NCBI RefSeq assembly: GCF_024722015.1
Contig: NZ_JANQBD010000008.1
Location: 62,001 to 126,000, forward strand
Direction of reading: 5' to 3'
DNA: 64,000 bases
Source: Paenibacillus radicis (ex Xue et al. 2023)
GTDB taxonomy: Bacteria > Bacillota > Bacilli > Paenibacillales > NBRC-103111
Part shown: positions 1-9,593 of the stretch, piece after piece
Layout: each line of letters starts with the position of its first letter
How positions within the stretch are numbered: position 1 is the stretch's first letter
Program-made: the position numbers and the translations under genes
The notes under the pieces: model-generated
Seen by the model: the letters and a program-made list of their open reading frames with translations, nothing else
What the model was told of the DNA's origin: nothing
Databases searched by the model: none

Positions 1-17
1 TCTCCGTTAGTACAGCG
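1..17 (+). repeat. Intergenic element, right-box fragment at window edge
   Basis: The first bases read TCTCCGTTAG, the core of the right box of the recurrent intergenic element. It ends 4 nt from the stop codon of the minus-strand gene that follows. The rest of this copy lies outside the window. Confidence 0.6.
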
Positions 18-20
18 TTT

Positions 21-488
21 CTACCAAACAGATAATCTTGTTCGCCCGTCATTTTCGTCAGTAATAAACTGAACATCATCATATCCATTCCTTATTGCGT
101 TTTGATACAGGCATTCTAGTATGTCTTTATTTTTACAGTAAATCGTGACATAGGCACAATCAACGACTAAAAGTACAAGTTGACAGTCGCTAATTAAAAA
201 ATCCTCATACGTCCCAATATCTATTACATTCTTGTCTTTCGGATAAGCTTTTAAATTTGCAAATATTACATAATACTTATTATTTTCTACAATGCCTTTA
301 AACAGTAAGCCGTCCATACCGTTTATCTCTTCAGGAAAAAGTGACTCCCCTAACGTATTGTCATCCACGAAATATGACTCCTCGTCTCCAATATACCAAT
401 TGAATGCTGTCACATCGAAAGGCTCCAACATCTCTCCAAGAAAACTTCCGTACTCATTTGGAATCTCGAAACAAATTCCTCTCTTCAT
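21..488 (-). CDS. Small cytosolic protein, DUF2691-like
   Basis: A 155-residue soluble acidic protein with no signal peptide or membrane segment. The N-terminus MKRGICFEIPNEYGSFLGEM followed by an NWYIGDEESY segment resembles my memory of the Bacillus DUF2691 family of unknown function; no catalytic motif is evident. I start at the ATG at 488, because AAGGTG lies 9 nt upstream, rather than at the in-frame GTG four codons earlier. The stop TAG is 4 nt from a right box of the recurrent element. An open but start-less reading frame ends 18 nt upstream, so the two may once have been an operon. Function unknown. Confidence 0.65.
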   Translation of the reverse strand: MKRGICFEIPNEYGSFLGEMLEPFDVTAFNWYIGDEESYFVDDNTLGESLFPEEINGMDGLLFKGIVENNKYYVIFANLKAYPKDKNVIDIGTYEDFLISDCQLVLLVVDCAYVTIYCKNKDILECLYQNAIRNGYDDVQFITDENDGRTRLSVW

Positions 489-505
489 AATATACCACAC
501 CTTAA

Positions 506-739
506 CTATTCAACTATTGTTTCTTTTAACTCTGAAAATGCACTATGTATTTGTTCGGTAAAACTACCCCAAAACCCCCGATGTAAACCAATAAATACAT
601 AATCTCCTGCAACTACTGCCTTTTTAATAACAAAATTTTGTAACAAATTATGGATAGCAATATTATAGAACGTATGTTCCTTATGGTGAATAGCAGATAC
701 AACAAGAATGTTACACTGGATCTCCCTAACGAAACTTTT
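506..739 (-). pseudogene. C-terminal remnant of an unrecognised gene
   Basis: On the minus strand a frame stays open for about 77 codons and ends at TAG (506-508). It has no start codon: an in-frame TAA lies at 740-742. The translation looks protein-like (NIAIHNLLQNF, then VVAGDYVFIGLHRGFWGSF, then a helical SELKETIVE end), which favours a truncated gene over chance. It lies immediately 5' of the DUF2691-like gene in the same orientation. I do not recognise the family. Confidence 0.35.
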
Positions 740-750
740 TTATTAAACTT

Positions 751-810
751 CCAATTATCGTAACTAGGCTGCCGCTCGAAGTTATTAAGCTATCGTTCCC
801 CGTCGAGTAA
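751..810 (+). repeat. Intergenic element, right half
   Basis: GGCTGCCG stub followed by GTTATTAAGCTATCGTTCCC and CGTCGAGTAA, a clear right box with a diverged tail. It lies between the gene remnant and the terminator of the pectate lyase gene, in the same orientation as all other copies. Confidence 0.65.
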
Positions 811-918
811 ATTTTGCATCAATATTTTATCGAGATGGCCAATGCTATCCTCTTTTATTAAAAAGTCATTTTTGCTAAAATCGGCACATAAAATTCTTTG
901 CTATTTTTAAATAGCCAA

Positions 919-960
919 AGAGGCTGCCCCAGGTCCTACCAACCTTGCGGGACAGCCTCC
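919..960 (-). terminator. Terminator of the pectate lyase gene
   Basis: An 11-bp stem (GAGGCTGTCCC pairing with GGGGCAGCCTC on the minus strand, one mismatch) is followed by a T-rich tract. It lies about 55 nt downstream of the lyase stop codon. Rho-independent form. Confidence 0.7.
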
Positions 961-1014
961 ATAACCATGCAAACACCTATTCACAACAAATCTTACAGTT
1001 TATAACTTTCTTTT

Positions 1015-4000
1015 TTACAATTTCTTAAGGATTCTAAAGATGATTACCGCTGTTTCCGCTCTTGTAGCATTTCCGAGAGGATTGAGGCCAGCTCCATTTC
1101 CTTCTACAATCCCTTGATGCACCATGGAAGCCACACCTTCTTCAGCGTAAGAAGCAACAGATCCTTTATCGCTATAGCTGGCAAGATCCGAGGTATTTCC
1201 TGTAAGCTTGAGCTTCTCTGATAATTGAAGCGCTCTTGCACACAGTACCATCATGTCTTGTCTGGAGATTTCTTGTTTTGGATTAAAGAGGTTATCCCCT
1301 ACTCCAGTGGCAATACCAAGTTGTTTAGCAATACCTAGAGGCTGGTAATAATAGTCACTACTGCTCACATCGTTGAAATTAGAGCTAAACTCAGCTTTCA
1401 TATCAAGCGCTCTAACCAACAAGGTGATAAAATCAGCTCTTGTTATTTTTTTATCCGGATCAAAGGTGGTGTCAGATGTGCCTTGAATGATCCCCTTTGA
1501 AGCTAGTAACTCAATCGCTTCTTTTGCCCATGAATAATTTGTGCTCACATCGGTGAATTTTTTACCTTCAGAAGATGGCTGTGTGCTAGGATTCGTCGAT
1601 GGTTTCGATGGTGCTGCTTCTGTTGGTGTCGTTTCTGTCGATGGCGTTGGTACTGTAGGCGTCGCAGGTGTTGTCGTGCCCCCCCCAGAGCTTCCACTCG
1701 ACTTTTTGTTGGAATGAAGCGTTACACTTACCTGAACGGATTTCGCGCTCTCTCCATACGCATTATCAGCAGTAACTGCATAATAATAGGTCAACCCGAT
1801 AGAAACGCCTGTATCCAAGAAATTTAAATTCTTGATTTTAGAAGCGATTAATTCGTAATTCCCGTCACTTCTTGCGGATCGATATACATTATATCCAGTC
1901 GCCTCAGTTACTGCATTCCACGTTAAGCTAACCTGATTATTCCCTGCGGTTGCAGTTGCGGTAAGTCCCGATGGAGCTGTAGGAGCTTGACCTTGTGGTG
2001 GTACAACCGGTGCCCAGTTTGCATAAACCACCAGACCACTGCTGCTAACTGGTGTACTGCTTGTAAACTGAGTTCCTAATCCATCTGGACTTGTAGACCA
2101 TCCTGCAAAAGCATAACCAGGTCTACTCACAACAGGCAATATTTGGGTTACAAAAGCATTAGCCCTAGCTTCATCATAATACGCCGGAAGGGATTTGCCT
2201 TTTATTGTACTATCGTCAAAGGCACCACCATTAGCATCAAATGTGACATCACCTACATGTGTATGGTCTTTAGCAAGAGAAGTAAGCTTTAAGAAATCCC
2301 CAAATAGTAGATTGGATGAATAAGTTCCCGACGGAACCTCATTCTTCACATTTTTATCTCTTTCAAACACTGACGGTGCTGCTGTCTGATAACCAACCGG
2401 CATTGTTAAGCTAACAAAGAAATTATCTGAAGCTTTACGGCCTATATCGTTTGTTGATGTTTTCGTAGTTCCATCCCATAAATATATTGAATGGGGATTG
2501 TTTGTATACTGCTTTCTGCCATCGGTTTTTACAATAGCCGAATCTTTCATTGACTCAATAACATCACTCGTAGTTACAGTAGAAGCAGTGTCCTTGCGAT
2601 ATGAGTAGAAACCATTTATGACATATCCGCGTACTGGGACATTACTATAGCTTACAAAGTTAATATTAGCTCCCTTATTGTCGAAGGATACGTTATTTGT
2701 TGCAATCAACGTCGGATTTGAGTTAGATGTGAAGCCCGCACTTTTATTTCCAAAAGCTATTGAGTTAGAAATGGAGTGTGCGACCGGAACGCCTTCACCA
2801 CCAAGCTTGAATCCGTTTCCATCTCCCCCGTCTGTATCCGGGTACGATAAGGTATGCCCGTTAGCATAGGCAATACAGAAGTCCAAAATAGAGGGACCTA
2901 TGGGAACACTCTTAGCATATAAGTCCCATCCGTCGTCAATATTATGGTGCGCTACATCTCCAATAAATCTGTTATTACTTCCGCTGGTCAGCTTGGCAGC
3001 AAACCCGTCAGCATCGTTTTCGGATGCATCCCTGTTGTCATATGCTTCACAGTTTAATATAACATTTCGTGAAGGCCAATATGCCAGTGAAGGCTGTGTG
3101 GCTGCATCTCCACGTGAAATCTGTATACCTGCATTTGTTGAGCCGTGCTGACTAATCATTTCAATAATATTGTCATTACCGCTGATAGATACACTTCCGC
3201 CTGCGACTTCAAAGTTTTTCACGTGCCAGAAGTTTGCCTGGACAGCGAGAGATGTAGCTTTAACTCCAGCCTGTCCTATAACCTTTTTATAGGCCTTCGC
3301 TGTACCGTCATTGTAACGCGGGAGAGTTAACCCACCGTAATTACCCGACAAAAGGTAAATGGTCCCGCCTGGGGCCAGCTTTGATACCGCATCTGTAAAA
3401 GTAGTAGGCGCTGCTGAGGTCTGCCCATTTCCTCCCCCTGCAGGTGAGACATAAAGCGTGTCAAAGCCCTGTACTACAGATACCGGAATTGGTGAAACGA
3501 TTCTGTCATAACTAGAATATTGTTTAGAAGTACTTGGGAAGAACTCTACAATAATACCATTTGTAGAACCTACACCGCTTAGTTTCACCGGCTGAGTCAT
3601 TGGAACATTAGCCTTAACTTCCTGCGACGCAACGAGATTACTGTTCAAATAAATATTAGCTGTACCTTCCGCAGTGGAGGTATAAACCAAGTTATAGTCT
3701 GAGGATGTAGTGCTGGCAGCCGAGCGAACTGTTATCGCAGGAGTAACAGCTGCCTGAGCGATAATCGGACCTGGTATATCAGCTGCTGATGATGTTACTG
3801 ATAATTCTATGTTGGAGAACTCTATATGAGCGCTACGTGCTGTAAAGAATCCAACATAAATGTAATCCGGATCATAATAGTCCAGCGGGATGTCGTTCTC
3901 TTTTGAGTAGGTCTTCACATTCGTACCTTGTTTAATGGTTGCAGACCAGATATTATTCTTACGCTCAATAGTAATAGTAGATGTATTACCAGTACCTGTC

Positions 4001-6708
4001 TTCCCTGATCTATCAAACGGACTAAGAGTGACGTTATCGGTTGGCATGTTCTGGTTAGTAGCAGTAGCTCCTTCGATATATTCCGTCCGATTGTCACGGT
4101 AGAGAGCATTCCAGGAAGTACTGCCCCTCGCACCGGCCATAAACATGGAAGACGACCAAACGCTTGTATCGCCATCTGTTGCAATTCGGTCACGTGCCAT
4201 AAGTCCAAAGGCTTCCTGACCATAAATGGCAGTTACTCCATCCGGATTACTGAACGTAATAACTTTTACATCCGCGGTCAGCTTAAAGTTATCATCCTTA
4301 CTTAGTCTTTGATAATAATAATTTATACCGTCATGTCCGTCAGCGACCTTACCTGCGCCGTTTTTAGTTTCAAGATCTATAGTAGTACCAGGTGAAATGG
4401 TTCCGTCATTAGCTTTCGGAGTTACGGTATACACGTTATTAGGTCCCTTACCAGCGGACTGACCGAATGTAACCTGCTTCCAGCCTTTTGTATAATCCTG
4501 CGCCACCCTCACAGAAACCGGTACAGTACCAGTTACGCCTTGGTATGAACCAATTCCCTGAAGAGTGATATTGTACAGGCCTGCTTTACTCATATCTACC
4601 GCCGTTGTAACAGCATTGTAGTCGGCTCCGGCTGCAAGCACCGAGCCGTAGGTGCCATCGTTATTTTGCGCTTTGACAACCAGACCGGTGAGATCTATAG
4701 TATCACCAATGTTGTAGGTTGTTTTAGGATAGGCAGTAGCAACAAGCTTTGATTTAGCAACACTGATTATATTGAAGTCTACATCAATGCTCTTTCCTGC
4801 ATAGGATAAAGTTACTTTGCTTGTGCCGGCATTCTTTACGAAATCTGTACTTGGGGTAGTGTAACTGACAGTATAGCCAGCCCCATTTCCAGTATCCGTA
4901 GGTATTATTTTCTTTGTACCATCAGATAAAACCGCTTTGACAATAATACCTGAGAGGAGCTTTTTAGTTGCAGCTGCAGTGCCTGAAGCGTCAAATGATG
5001 TATCACCTACATAATAAGAAGCTTTTAATGGCGGTTGAGAAATCTCTAGACTATTTACGGTAAGATCCTTAACTTCCACATCGAAGGTTACCGTCAACGG
5101 ATTAACACCACCGGTATTAGCCCCACTTCTTGTAGCAGTGATTGTTTTCTTTCCAGGTGTATCGAAGGCAGGTACGTTTAAAGTGTAATTTCCTTGCGCC
5201 GAACCTTCGTTCATTACTGGCTGCATGCCTGAGGCATTATTGGACCTTATTTCAAGTCCGGTTCTATCAAATGCCTCTCCAACAGCATAAGTATTTTTCA
5301 GAGGTGGAATGGAAACATACATGTTAACACTATAGTCATATCTAACTGTATAAGTTAATATTGCAGATACCCCACGATAATAAACTGTTGCACTTTTGTT
5401 TGTGCCTACAGCAAGATTATCATATCCGGAGATAAAGTAGTCAGTAGAAGGTGCTGCGTAGTATGTTGCATCTGAAACCGTGTTGTATTTAACCACCATA
5501 TCCGACCAGTCAGGTGTTGTATTCTGTATGAAAGATGCTGCTGCTGGAGGTGTAATAGTAAGACTCGCAGGAGTTGTTGAATCGGTCAACTCCTCAAATG
5601 TAAGGCCTTTAAATGTTGCTGTTGCAGTACGAGAAGTAAATGCCCCCACATATAGGTCCTTTCCTGAACTATTTGGGAGGCCTATAGTAGAAACCATTGT
5701 TGCTGAATCCTTTTTATTTCCGGAAGAAACATAAACAGTATAGCTATTGCCAACCTTGACAATCTCGACCCTATAATCTACACCTGTTTTCATATTAATG
5801 GTTGACCCCCTTGCAAATGAGGCACCCCTGTAAACAGCCGGATTAGCTGAATTATTATCTCCGGATACTGAACCTGTAGTACTGAATTGGAGCCATCCAC
5901 CCATCAACATCTTTGATGCACCATCATAAGGTGGTGTAGCACTAGCCCCAAATGCGTCACGTATCATTAAGCCTGCTGCACTCTGATTACTCAAGCTTAT
6001 ATCGCTAACGTTCATAATTGCTGAAATACGGAAATTTTTAGAGCTGTCTACCGTCGTATAGTAATAATTAATACCATCCGATGCACTTTGAATCTTGCCT
6101 TTGTCATTCAATGAAGAAAGTGTAATATTACCAGTATTTTGATCAATTGCAAGAGTATTATTGGGATTGTAAACAGAGCTAGTAACACTACCTGCATCTT
6201 TACCAGAATTCTCAACACTTTGGCCAAAAACCATACTTGTCCATTTTACTAGTGAAGCCACCGTTTGAGTAGCAGCAAGGCTGAATAACCTACTTGCCAC
6301 TCCGCCACTTCTTGCAGTCACAGTGAATATCTTCATTCCTGTAACAGCAGCTTTTTCTAGGTCAACATCCAATGGATTGTCCGGACGAACTATTACTGCG
6401 ATTTCAGACGAGGAAACATCCGGCATTGCTGGGACATTGACTGTGAATTCGGAATTAGCCGTTATCGGCTGTGATTCCACCGCCATGCCGGCTAAACCGC
6501 CGACTGATACGGTCAAAGAACCGCCCATATCACTGGTTACGCCAAAGGAGAAGGAACCTCCTTTGACAAATGTGTTGCCACCAGAAATGGTGATATTCGG
6601 TTGCGGATGTCCGCTTAGTGCGCCCGTACCAGCAAATACGGGAACTTGTATAAGCGATACGATCATTACCAGTACTAATAGTAGCGCCATACTTCTTTTT
6701 AGTTTCAT
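1015..6708 (-). CDS. S-layer-anchored multidomain pectate lyase, PL9 type
   Basis: A secreted wall-bound enzyme of 1,897 residues, probably cleaving polygalacturonate by beta-elimination. Order: signal peptide (1-26, ending PVFA); a beta-sandwich module (about 155-380) repeated at about 740-975, both with FGQS and DGINYYY motifs; three bacterial Ig-like domains (about 455-735); a right-handed parallel beta-helix of PL9 type (about 1080-1410); an InlB-type DANGG...AGW repeat (about 1487-1560); fibronectin III (about 1573-1660); a Ser/Thr/Pro/Gly linker; three SLH domains (about 1714-1897). In the helix, NCEAYDN, DASENDADGFAAK and NIDDGWDLYAK match the Ca-binding aspartates and catalytic lysine (near 1239) known from PL9. 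The start is the ATG 7 nt after GGAGG. A cre site lies in the leader, so glucose repression is likely. Family assignment is from motifs only; substrate is inferred. Confidence 0.88.
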   Translation of the reverse strand: MKLKRSMALLLVLVMIVSLIQVPVFAGTGALSGHPQPNITISGGNTFVKGGSFSFGVTSDMGGSLTVSVGGLAGMAVESQPITANSEFTVNVPAMPDVSSSEIAVIVRPDNPLDVDLEKAAVTGMKIFTVTARSGGVASRLFSLAATQTVASLVKWTSMVFGQSVENSGKDAGSVTSSVYNPNNTLAIDQNTGNITLSSLNDKGKIQSASDGINYYYTTVDSSKNFRISAIMNVSDISLSNQSAAGLMIRDAFGASATPPYDGASKMLMGGWLQFSTTGSVSGDNNSANPAVYRGASFARGSTINMKTGVDYRVEIVKVGNSYTVYVSSGNKKDSATMVSTIGLPNSSGKDLYVGAFTSRTATATFKGLTFEELTDSTTPASLTITPPAAASFIQNTTPDWSDMVVKYNTVSDATYYAAPSTDYFISGYDNLAVGTNKSATVYYRGVSAILTYTVRYDYSVNMYVSIPPLKNTYAVGEAFDRTGLEIRSNNASGMQPVMNEGSAQGNYTLNVPAFDTPGKKTITATRSGANTGGVNPLTVTFDVEVKDLTVNSLEISQPPLKASYYVGDTSFDASGTAAATKKLLSGIIVKAVLSDGTKKIIPTDTGNGAGYTVSYTTPSTDFVKNAGTSKVTLSYAGKSIDVDFNIISVAKSKLVATAYPKTTYNIGDTIDLTGLVVKAQNNDGTYGSVLAAGADYNAVTTAVDMSKAGLYNITLQGIGSYQGVTGTVPVSVRVAQDYTKGWKQVTFGQSAGKGPNNVYTVTPKANDGTISPGTTIDLETKNGAGKVADGHDGINYYYQRLSKDDNFKLTADVKVITFSNPDGVTAIYGQEAFGLMARDRIATDGDTSVWSSSMFMAGARGSTSWNALYRDNRTEYIEGATATNQNMPTDNVTLSPFDRSGKTGTGNTSTITIERKNNIWSATIKQGTNVKTYSKENDIPLDYYDPDYIYVGFFTARSAHIEFSNIELSVTSSAADIPGPIIAQAAVTPAITVRSAASTTSSDYNLVYTSTAEGTANIYLNSNLVASQEVKANVPMTQPVKLSGVGSTNGIIVEFFPSTSKQYSSYDRIVSPIPVSVVQGFDTLYVSPAGGGNGQTSAAPTTFTDAVSKLAPGGTIYLLSGNYGGLTLPRYNDGTAKAYKKVIGQAGVKATSLAVQANFWHVKNFEVAGGSVSISGNDNIIEMISQHGSTNAGIQISRGDAATQPSLAYWPSRNVILNCEAYDNRDASENDADGFAAKLTSGSNNRFIGDVAHHNIDDGWDLYAKSVPIGPSILDFCIAYANGHTLSYPDTDGGDGNGFKLGGEGVPVAHSISNSIAFGNKSAGFTSNSNPTLIATNNVSFDNKGANINFVSYSNVPVRGYVINGFYSYRKDTASTVTTSDVIESMKDSAIVKTDGRKQYTNNPHSIYLWDGTTKTSTNDIGRKASDNFFVSLTMPVGYQTAAPSVFERDKNVKNEVPSGTYSSNLLFGDFLKLTSLAKDHTHVGDVTFDANGGAFDDSTIKGKSLPAYYDEARANAFVTQILPVVSRPGYAFAGWSTSPDGLGTQFTSSTPVSSSGLVVYANWAPVVPPQGQAPTAPSGLTATATAGNNQVSLTWNAVTEATGYNVYRSARSDGNYELIASKIKNLNFLDTGVSIGLTYYYAVTADNAYGESAKSVQVSVTLHSNKKSSGSSGGGTTTPATPTVPTPSTETTPTEAAPSKPSTNPSTQPSSEGKKFTDVSTNYSWAKEAIELLASKGIIQGTSDTTFDPDKKITRADFITLLVRALDMKAEFSSNFNDVSSSDYYYQPLGIAKQLGIATGVGDNLFNPKQEISRQDMMVLCARALQLSEKLKLTGNTSDLASYSDKGSVASYAEEGVASMVHQGIVEGNGAGLNPLGNATRAETAVIIFRILKKL

Positions 6709-6724
6709 TTGACAACCTCCTTCA

Positions 6725-6738
6725 AGAAAGCGTTTTCA
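6725..6738 (-). promoter_or_regulatory. cre (CcpA) site in the pectate lyase leader
   Basis: On the minus strand TGAAAACGCTTTCT fits the cre consensus TGNAANCGNWWNCW at every defined position. It lies between the predicted -10 box and the GGAGG of the lyase gene, a roadblock position typical of CcpA repression. Confidence 0.8.
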
Positions 6739-6739
6739 C

Positions 6740-6770
6740 ATTATAGTAACATAAAATCCATGATAGTCAA
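6740..6770 (-). promoter_or_regulatory. Putative sigma-A promoter of the pectate lyase
   Basis: Minus strand TTGACT (6765-6770) and TATAAT (6740-6745) are separated by 19 bp. The boxes are good but the spacer is 2 bp longer than ideal, which suggests a weak or activator-assisted promoter. Confidence 0.55.
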
Positions 6771-6953
6771 TGGAAAATTGGAGCTTTGAAATGATTAATC
6801 ATCTGGTATCGCAAGTAAATAAGTTTACTAAGAAACTGCAGGATGCATGACAGGAATGTCATACCTTGTGGTTTCTTTTATAAGATTCGCTTCTGCTGCC
6901 AGAAGTAGAGTATAGTAGGAATAGTTGAAAATATATTCTAGGAGGCTATAGTC

Positions 6954-7355
6954 ATGTCACAGGAAATTTGGATTAACCTGCCGGTCAAAGATGTTGAGAG
7001 GTCAACTGCTTTTTTCAATGAGATTGGATTCCATGCAGTGAGCTTTGGTATCGAGAGAGCCAAGCTTGCCATAGGACAAACAACGATTCTACTGTTCCCG
7101 GATGCGGCGTTTGAGAAATTTACAGGTTCAAAAACCGCAGATACTTCCCATAGCGCAGAAGTAATATTTTCCATTGGTGCGAAAAGCAGAGAAGAAGTAG
7201 ATGCGTTTATTAAAAAAGTAGAGTTTGCCGGAGGAAGTATCTTTGGCAAGCCGAGCGAAATTGACGGCTGGATGTACGGCGCAGGATTTGCCGACCTGGA
7301 CGGTCACCGCTGGAACCTGCTGTACATGGATGAGAGCAAAATGCCGAAACGCTAA
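6954..7355 (+). CDS. VOC-family (glyoxalase/bleomycin-resistance-like) protein
   Basis: A 133-residue protein with the beta-alpha-beta-beta-beta fold of the vicinal oxygen chelate superfamily. The N-terminal WINLPVKDVERSTAFFNEIG is the usual opening, and the C-terminal FADLDGHRWNLLYMD matches the last strand, where the family's DPDGH-like motif sits. Members include glyoxalases, dioxygenases and drug-binding proteins; the substrate cannot be read from sequence. The ATG follows GGAGG by 7-8 nt. It is one of few plus-strand genes here, monocistronic, and ends at a strong hairpin terminator shared with the convergent SDR gene. Confidence 0.8.
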   Translation: MSQEIWINLPVKDVERSTAFFNEIGFHAVSFGIERAKLAIGQTTILLFPDAAFEKFTGSKTADTSHSAEVIFSIGAKSREEVDAFIKKVEFAGGSIFGKPSEIDGWMYGAGFADLDGHRWNLLYMDESKMPKR

Positions 7356-7361
7356 TATGGA

Positions 7362-7398
7362 AACGCCGGTCACCTGCTTAAGGTCACCGGCGTTTTTT
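7362..7398 (+). terminator. Terminator after the VOC gene
   Basis: A stem of 13 bp (AACGCCGGTCACC with GGTCACCGGCGTT), short loop and T6 run. It lies 7 nt after the stop codon. Confidence 0.9.
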
Positions 7399-7543
7399 AC
7401 ACCCCGTATAATCTCATATCTGTCATTCAAATCAAAATCTGGGTGAGCAGCCTATCATCACCATAAATCATGGCGATTCTTCCATGATTTTGCTCATTCC
7501 TGCGTGTGAAGAGCAAGTTCTCCTAGGCTTGAAAATATTTAAA

Positions 7544-8353
7544 TTAATCTGCGCTTGCGGTAATATGCTCCCACTTTTCATATTCCTCCAGCATGGAATT
7601 GAGCTGAGTGCGAGCCATTACGAGTCCCATGCTCCCCAAAGCCAGTCTTCTTGGCGGATTGTCTGTGCCGGCAATATCGGCGACCGCAGACATTGCTTTT
7701 TCTACATCGCCGTAAGGCGCGGTTTTGGCAAGCTCATTGTACCAATCATAAGCCGCTTGATAATCGGGTATATCGCTTTTAACTTCTTGCGTATTTCCTT
7801 GAAAGCCTGTTTTGAAGCCTGCCGGCTCGACAAGCGTGATATTGATCCCGAGTTCCTTCACTTCGGCAGCCAGACCTTCGCTAAGATTTTCAAGAGCCGC
7901 TTTTGAACTGCAATAGATAGGCAAGGTCGGCAAGCTTTGTACGCCACCCATAGATGATATATTGATAATATGTCCGGAACGATTTTTCCTCATTTGCGGA
8001 AGCACAGCTTGAATCGTACCCATGACGCCAAATACATTCGTTTCATATTGCCAGCGAGCTTGTTCGACTGTTACTTCTTCAAAAACGCCCGCCTGAGCGT
8101 ATCCCGCATTATTGAGCAAAACATCAATTCGCCCATATTGACTCGTTACCGTGTGGACAACCTGATGAACCATTTCCTGATTCGTTATATCTAATGCCAG
8201 CACCTGAATGTTAGGGTATTGATCAAATGCAGGACCGGCTTTCTGCGGATCTCGCATGGTTGCTACTACATTCCAATGACGCTTGGCGAATTGAAGGGCC
8301 AATTCCTTGCCGAAGCCTGTTGACGTGCCAGTAATTAAAATCGTTTTACTCAT
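7544..8353 (-). CDS. Short-chain dehydrogenase/reductase (classical SDR)
   Basis: A 269-residue NAD(P)H-dependent oxidoreductase. Visible: the TGTSTGFG cofactor loop (8-15), NNAGYA, the catalytic serine in the NISSMGG strand, and the YCSSK pair (Tyr about 149, Lys about 153). This set defines classical SDR enzymes; the carbonyl or alcohol substrate is unknown. I start at the ATG at 8353, 7 nt after GGGAGG, because a longer in-frame start would run across the promoter and operator at 8397-8427. That operator matches the one in front of the aldehyde dehydrogenase gene, so this gene likely answers to the MerR regulator at 11.2-11.6 kb and acts with the dehydrogenase on a reactive carbonyl compound (inference). 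Confidence 0.87.
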   Translation of the reverse strand: MSKTILITGTSTGFGKELALQFAKRHWNVVATMRDPQKAGPAFDQYPNIQVLALDITNQEMVHQVVHTVTSQYGRIDVLLNNAGYAQAGVFEEVTVEQARWQYETNVFGVMGTIQAVLPQMRKNRSGHIINISSMGGVQSLPTLPIYCSSKAALENLSEGLAAEVKELGINITLVEPAGFKTGFQGNTQEVKSDIPDYQAAYDWYNELAKTAPYGDVEKAMSAVADIAGTDNPPRRLALGSMGLVMARTQLNSMLEEYEKWEHITASAD

Positions 8354-8396
8354 CTGTATTGCCTCCCGATAGTGTTTTGAGCGTCGCTCGAGAATG

Positions 8397-8427
8397 ATCT
8401 TAAATCTTAAAGTCGACTTTAAGTCAA
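8397..8427 (-). promoter_or_regulatory. MerR-type promoter and operator of the SDR gene
   Basis: Minus strand TTGACT (8422-8427) and TAAGAT (8397-8402) have a 19-bp spacer. The spacer is filled by CTTAAAGTCGACTTTAAG (8406-8423), a perfect 18-bp palindrome. Over-long spacers with a central dyad are the hallmark of promoters activated by MerR-family proteins through DNA untwisting. Confidence 0.82.
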
Positions 8428-8474
8428 GTGCTAGTTTATAGAAAAAAATCATTCTTTTACAATACGCCTAAAAG

Positions 8475-9593
8475 TTATTCCCACCAGTTTCCATAAGGGT
8501 ATTTCGTAGCTCCTATTGTTACGGTTTCTCCTATTCTAGGTGTCGCCAAAGCTGCATTCAGCTGCTCTGCCGCTAATTTTGCCCGTTCAATAGGGTCTGT
8601 CCAACTGTGCAACGCTAACGTAAAAGCTCCCCAGTGTATAGGGATCATCAATTTACCTTGCACATCTAGGTTAACTTGCACCGACTCTTCAGGAGTCAAA
8701 TGAATATTTGCCCACTTTTCATCATATTGACCCGTTTCGATAAGCGTGAGATCAAACGGTCCGTATTTATCGCCAATCTCCTTGAAATGCGGCCCGTATC
8801 CGCTGTCCCCGCTATAATATATTTTCATTTGATCACTAACAATGACCCAGGAGCTCCATAAGGTAGACATGCCGCTGCTTCCGCCCCGACCAGAGAAGTG
8901 TCTTGCCGGCGTGCTGATTAACGTTAGTCCTTCAACGGACTCCTTATCCCACCAATCAAGCTCTTTAATGAACTCAGGTTCGACTCCCCACTTCGTCAGA
9001 TGACCGGCAACCCCCAAGGGAACTATAAACTGCTTTACCTTTCCTTTCAGCTTGCGAATCGATCCATAGTCCAGATGATCATAATGATCATGCGATATAA
9101 TAACAGCGTCTATTTCAGGCAAATCCTGTATTTCTGCCGGCAGCTTGTCACTGTAACGTTTGGGACCAAAGAAAGGAACAGGTGAAGCATAATCGCTAAA
9201 TACGGGGTCTATTAACAGCTTCACCCCATTTACTTTCAGCAATAGCGTCGAATGACCAAACCAGATCACTTGATCTTCTTTATTTTCCTTAAAAGCTTTC
9301 AAATCAAAAGAATCAACCGGCACGCTCCCCTTCGGCCTGCTGTTCGGAGTCCCTTTTATTGTTTTTATCAGCGCATCAGCGGTATCTTTTAAACTGTAAT
9401 CCATCGGCGTTGGAATTTGATTGCGAAACTTCCCGTCGATAAACTGAGGGGAAGCCTGAATTCTTCTCTGACTTTCCGCCGAGCTTTTGCCGCCAAGCGG
9501 AGGATAATATTTCAGCATCAAAAAGATGACTAGAACTGCTATAACGACTAGAATTAATAATTTCATTCTGTTTGTTCCCAACTTTCTCTTCAT
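8475..9593 (-). CDS. Membrane-anchored MBL-fold hydrolase (NAPE-PLD/RomA-like)
   Basis: 372 residues: an N-terminal membrane helix (about 11-27, probably a signal anchor with the enzyme outside) and a metallo-beta-lactamase fold. The zinc motif SHDHYDHLD lies near 165-173; later ligands are in PARHFSGRG, YSGDSGYG and IPIHWGAF. The pattern with WFGHSTLLL and DPVFSDYASP is that of the RomA / N-acylphosphatidylethanolamine phospholipase D-like branch. The physiological ester or phosphodiester is unknown. The start codon overlaps the stop of the aldehyde dehydrogenase gene (TAATG), so the two are translationally coupled in one operon. No separate promoter is visible. Confidence 0.82.
   Translation of the reverse strand: MKRKLGTNRMKLLILVVIAVLVIFLMLKYYPPLGGKSSAESQRRIQASPQFIDGKFRNQIPTPMDYSLKDTADALIKTIKGTPNSRPKGSVPVDSFDLKAFKENKEDQVIWFGHSTLLLKVNGVKLLIDPVFSDYASPVPFFGPKRYSDKLPAEIQDLPEIDAVIISHDHYDHLDYGSIRKLKGKVKQFIVPLGVAGHLTKWGVEPEFIKELDWWDKESVEGLTLISTPARHFSGRGGSSGMSTLWSSWVIVSDQMKIYYSGDSGYGPHFKEIGDKYGPFDLTLIETGQYDEKWANIHLTPEESVQVNLDVQGKLMIPIHWGAFTLALHSWTDPIERAKLAAEQLNAALATPRIGETVTIGATKYPYGNWWE

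Noticed and set aside
3915..4223. 102-codon minus-strand frame inside the pectate lyase gene
   Set aside because: Alternate-frame shadow of the second sandwich module.
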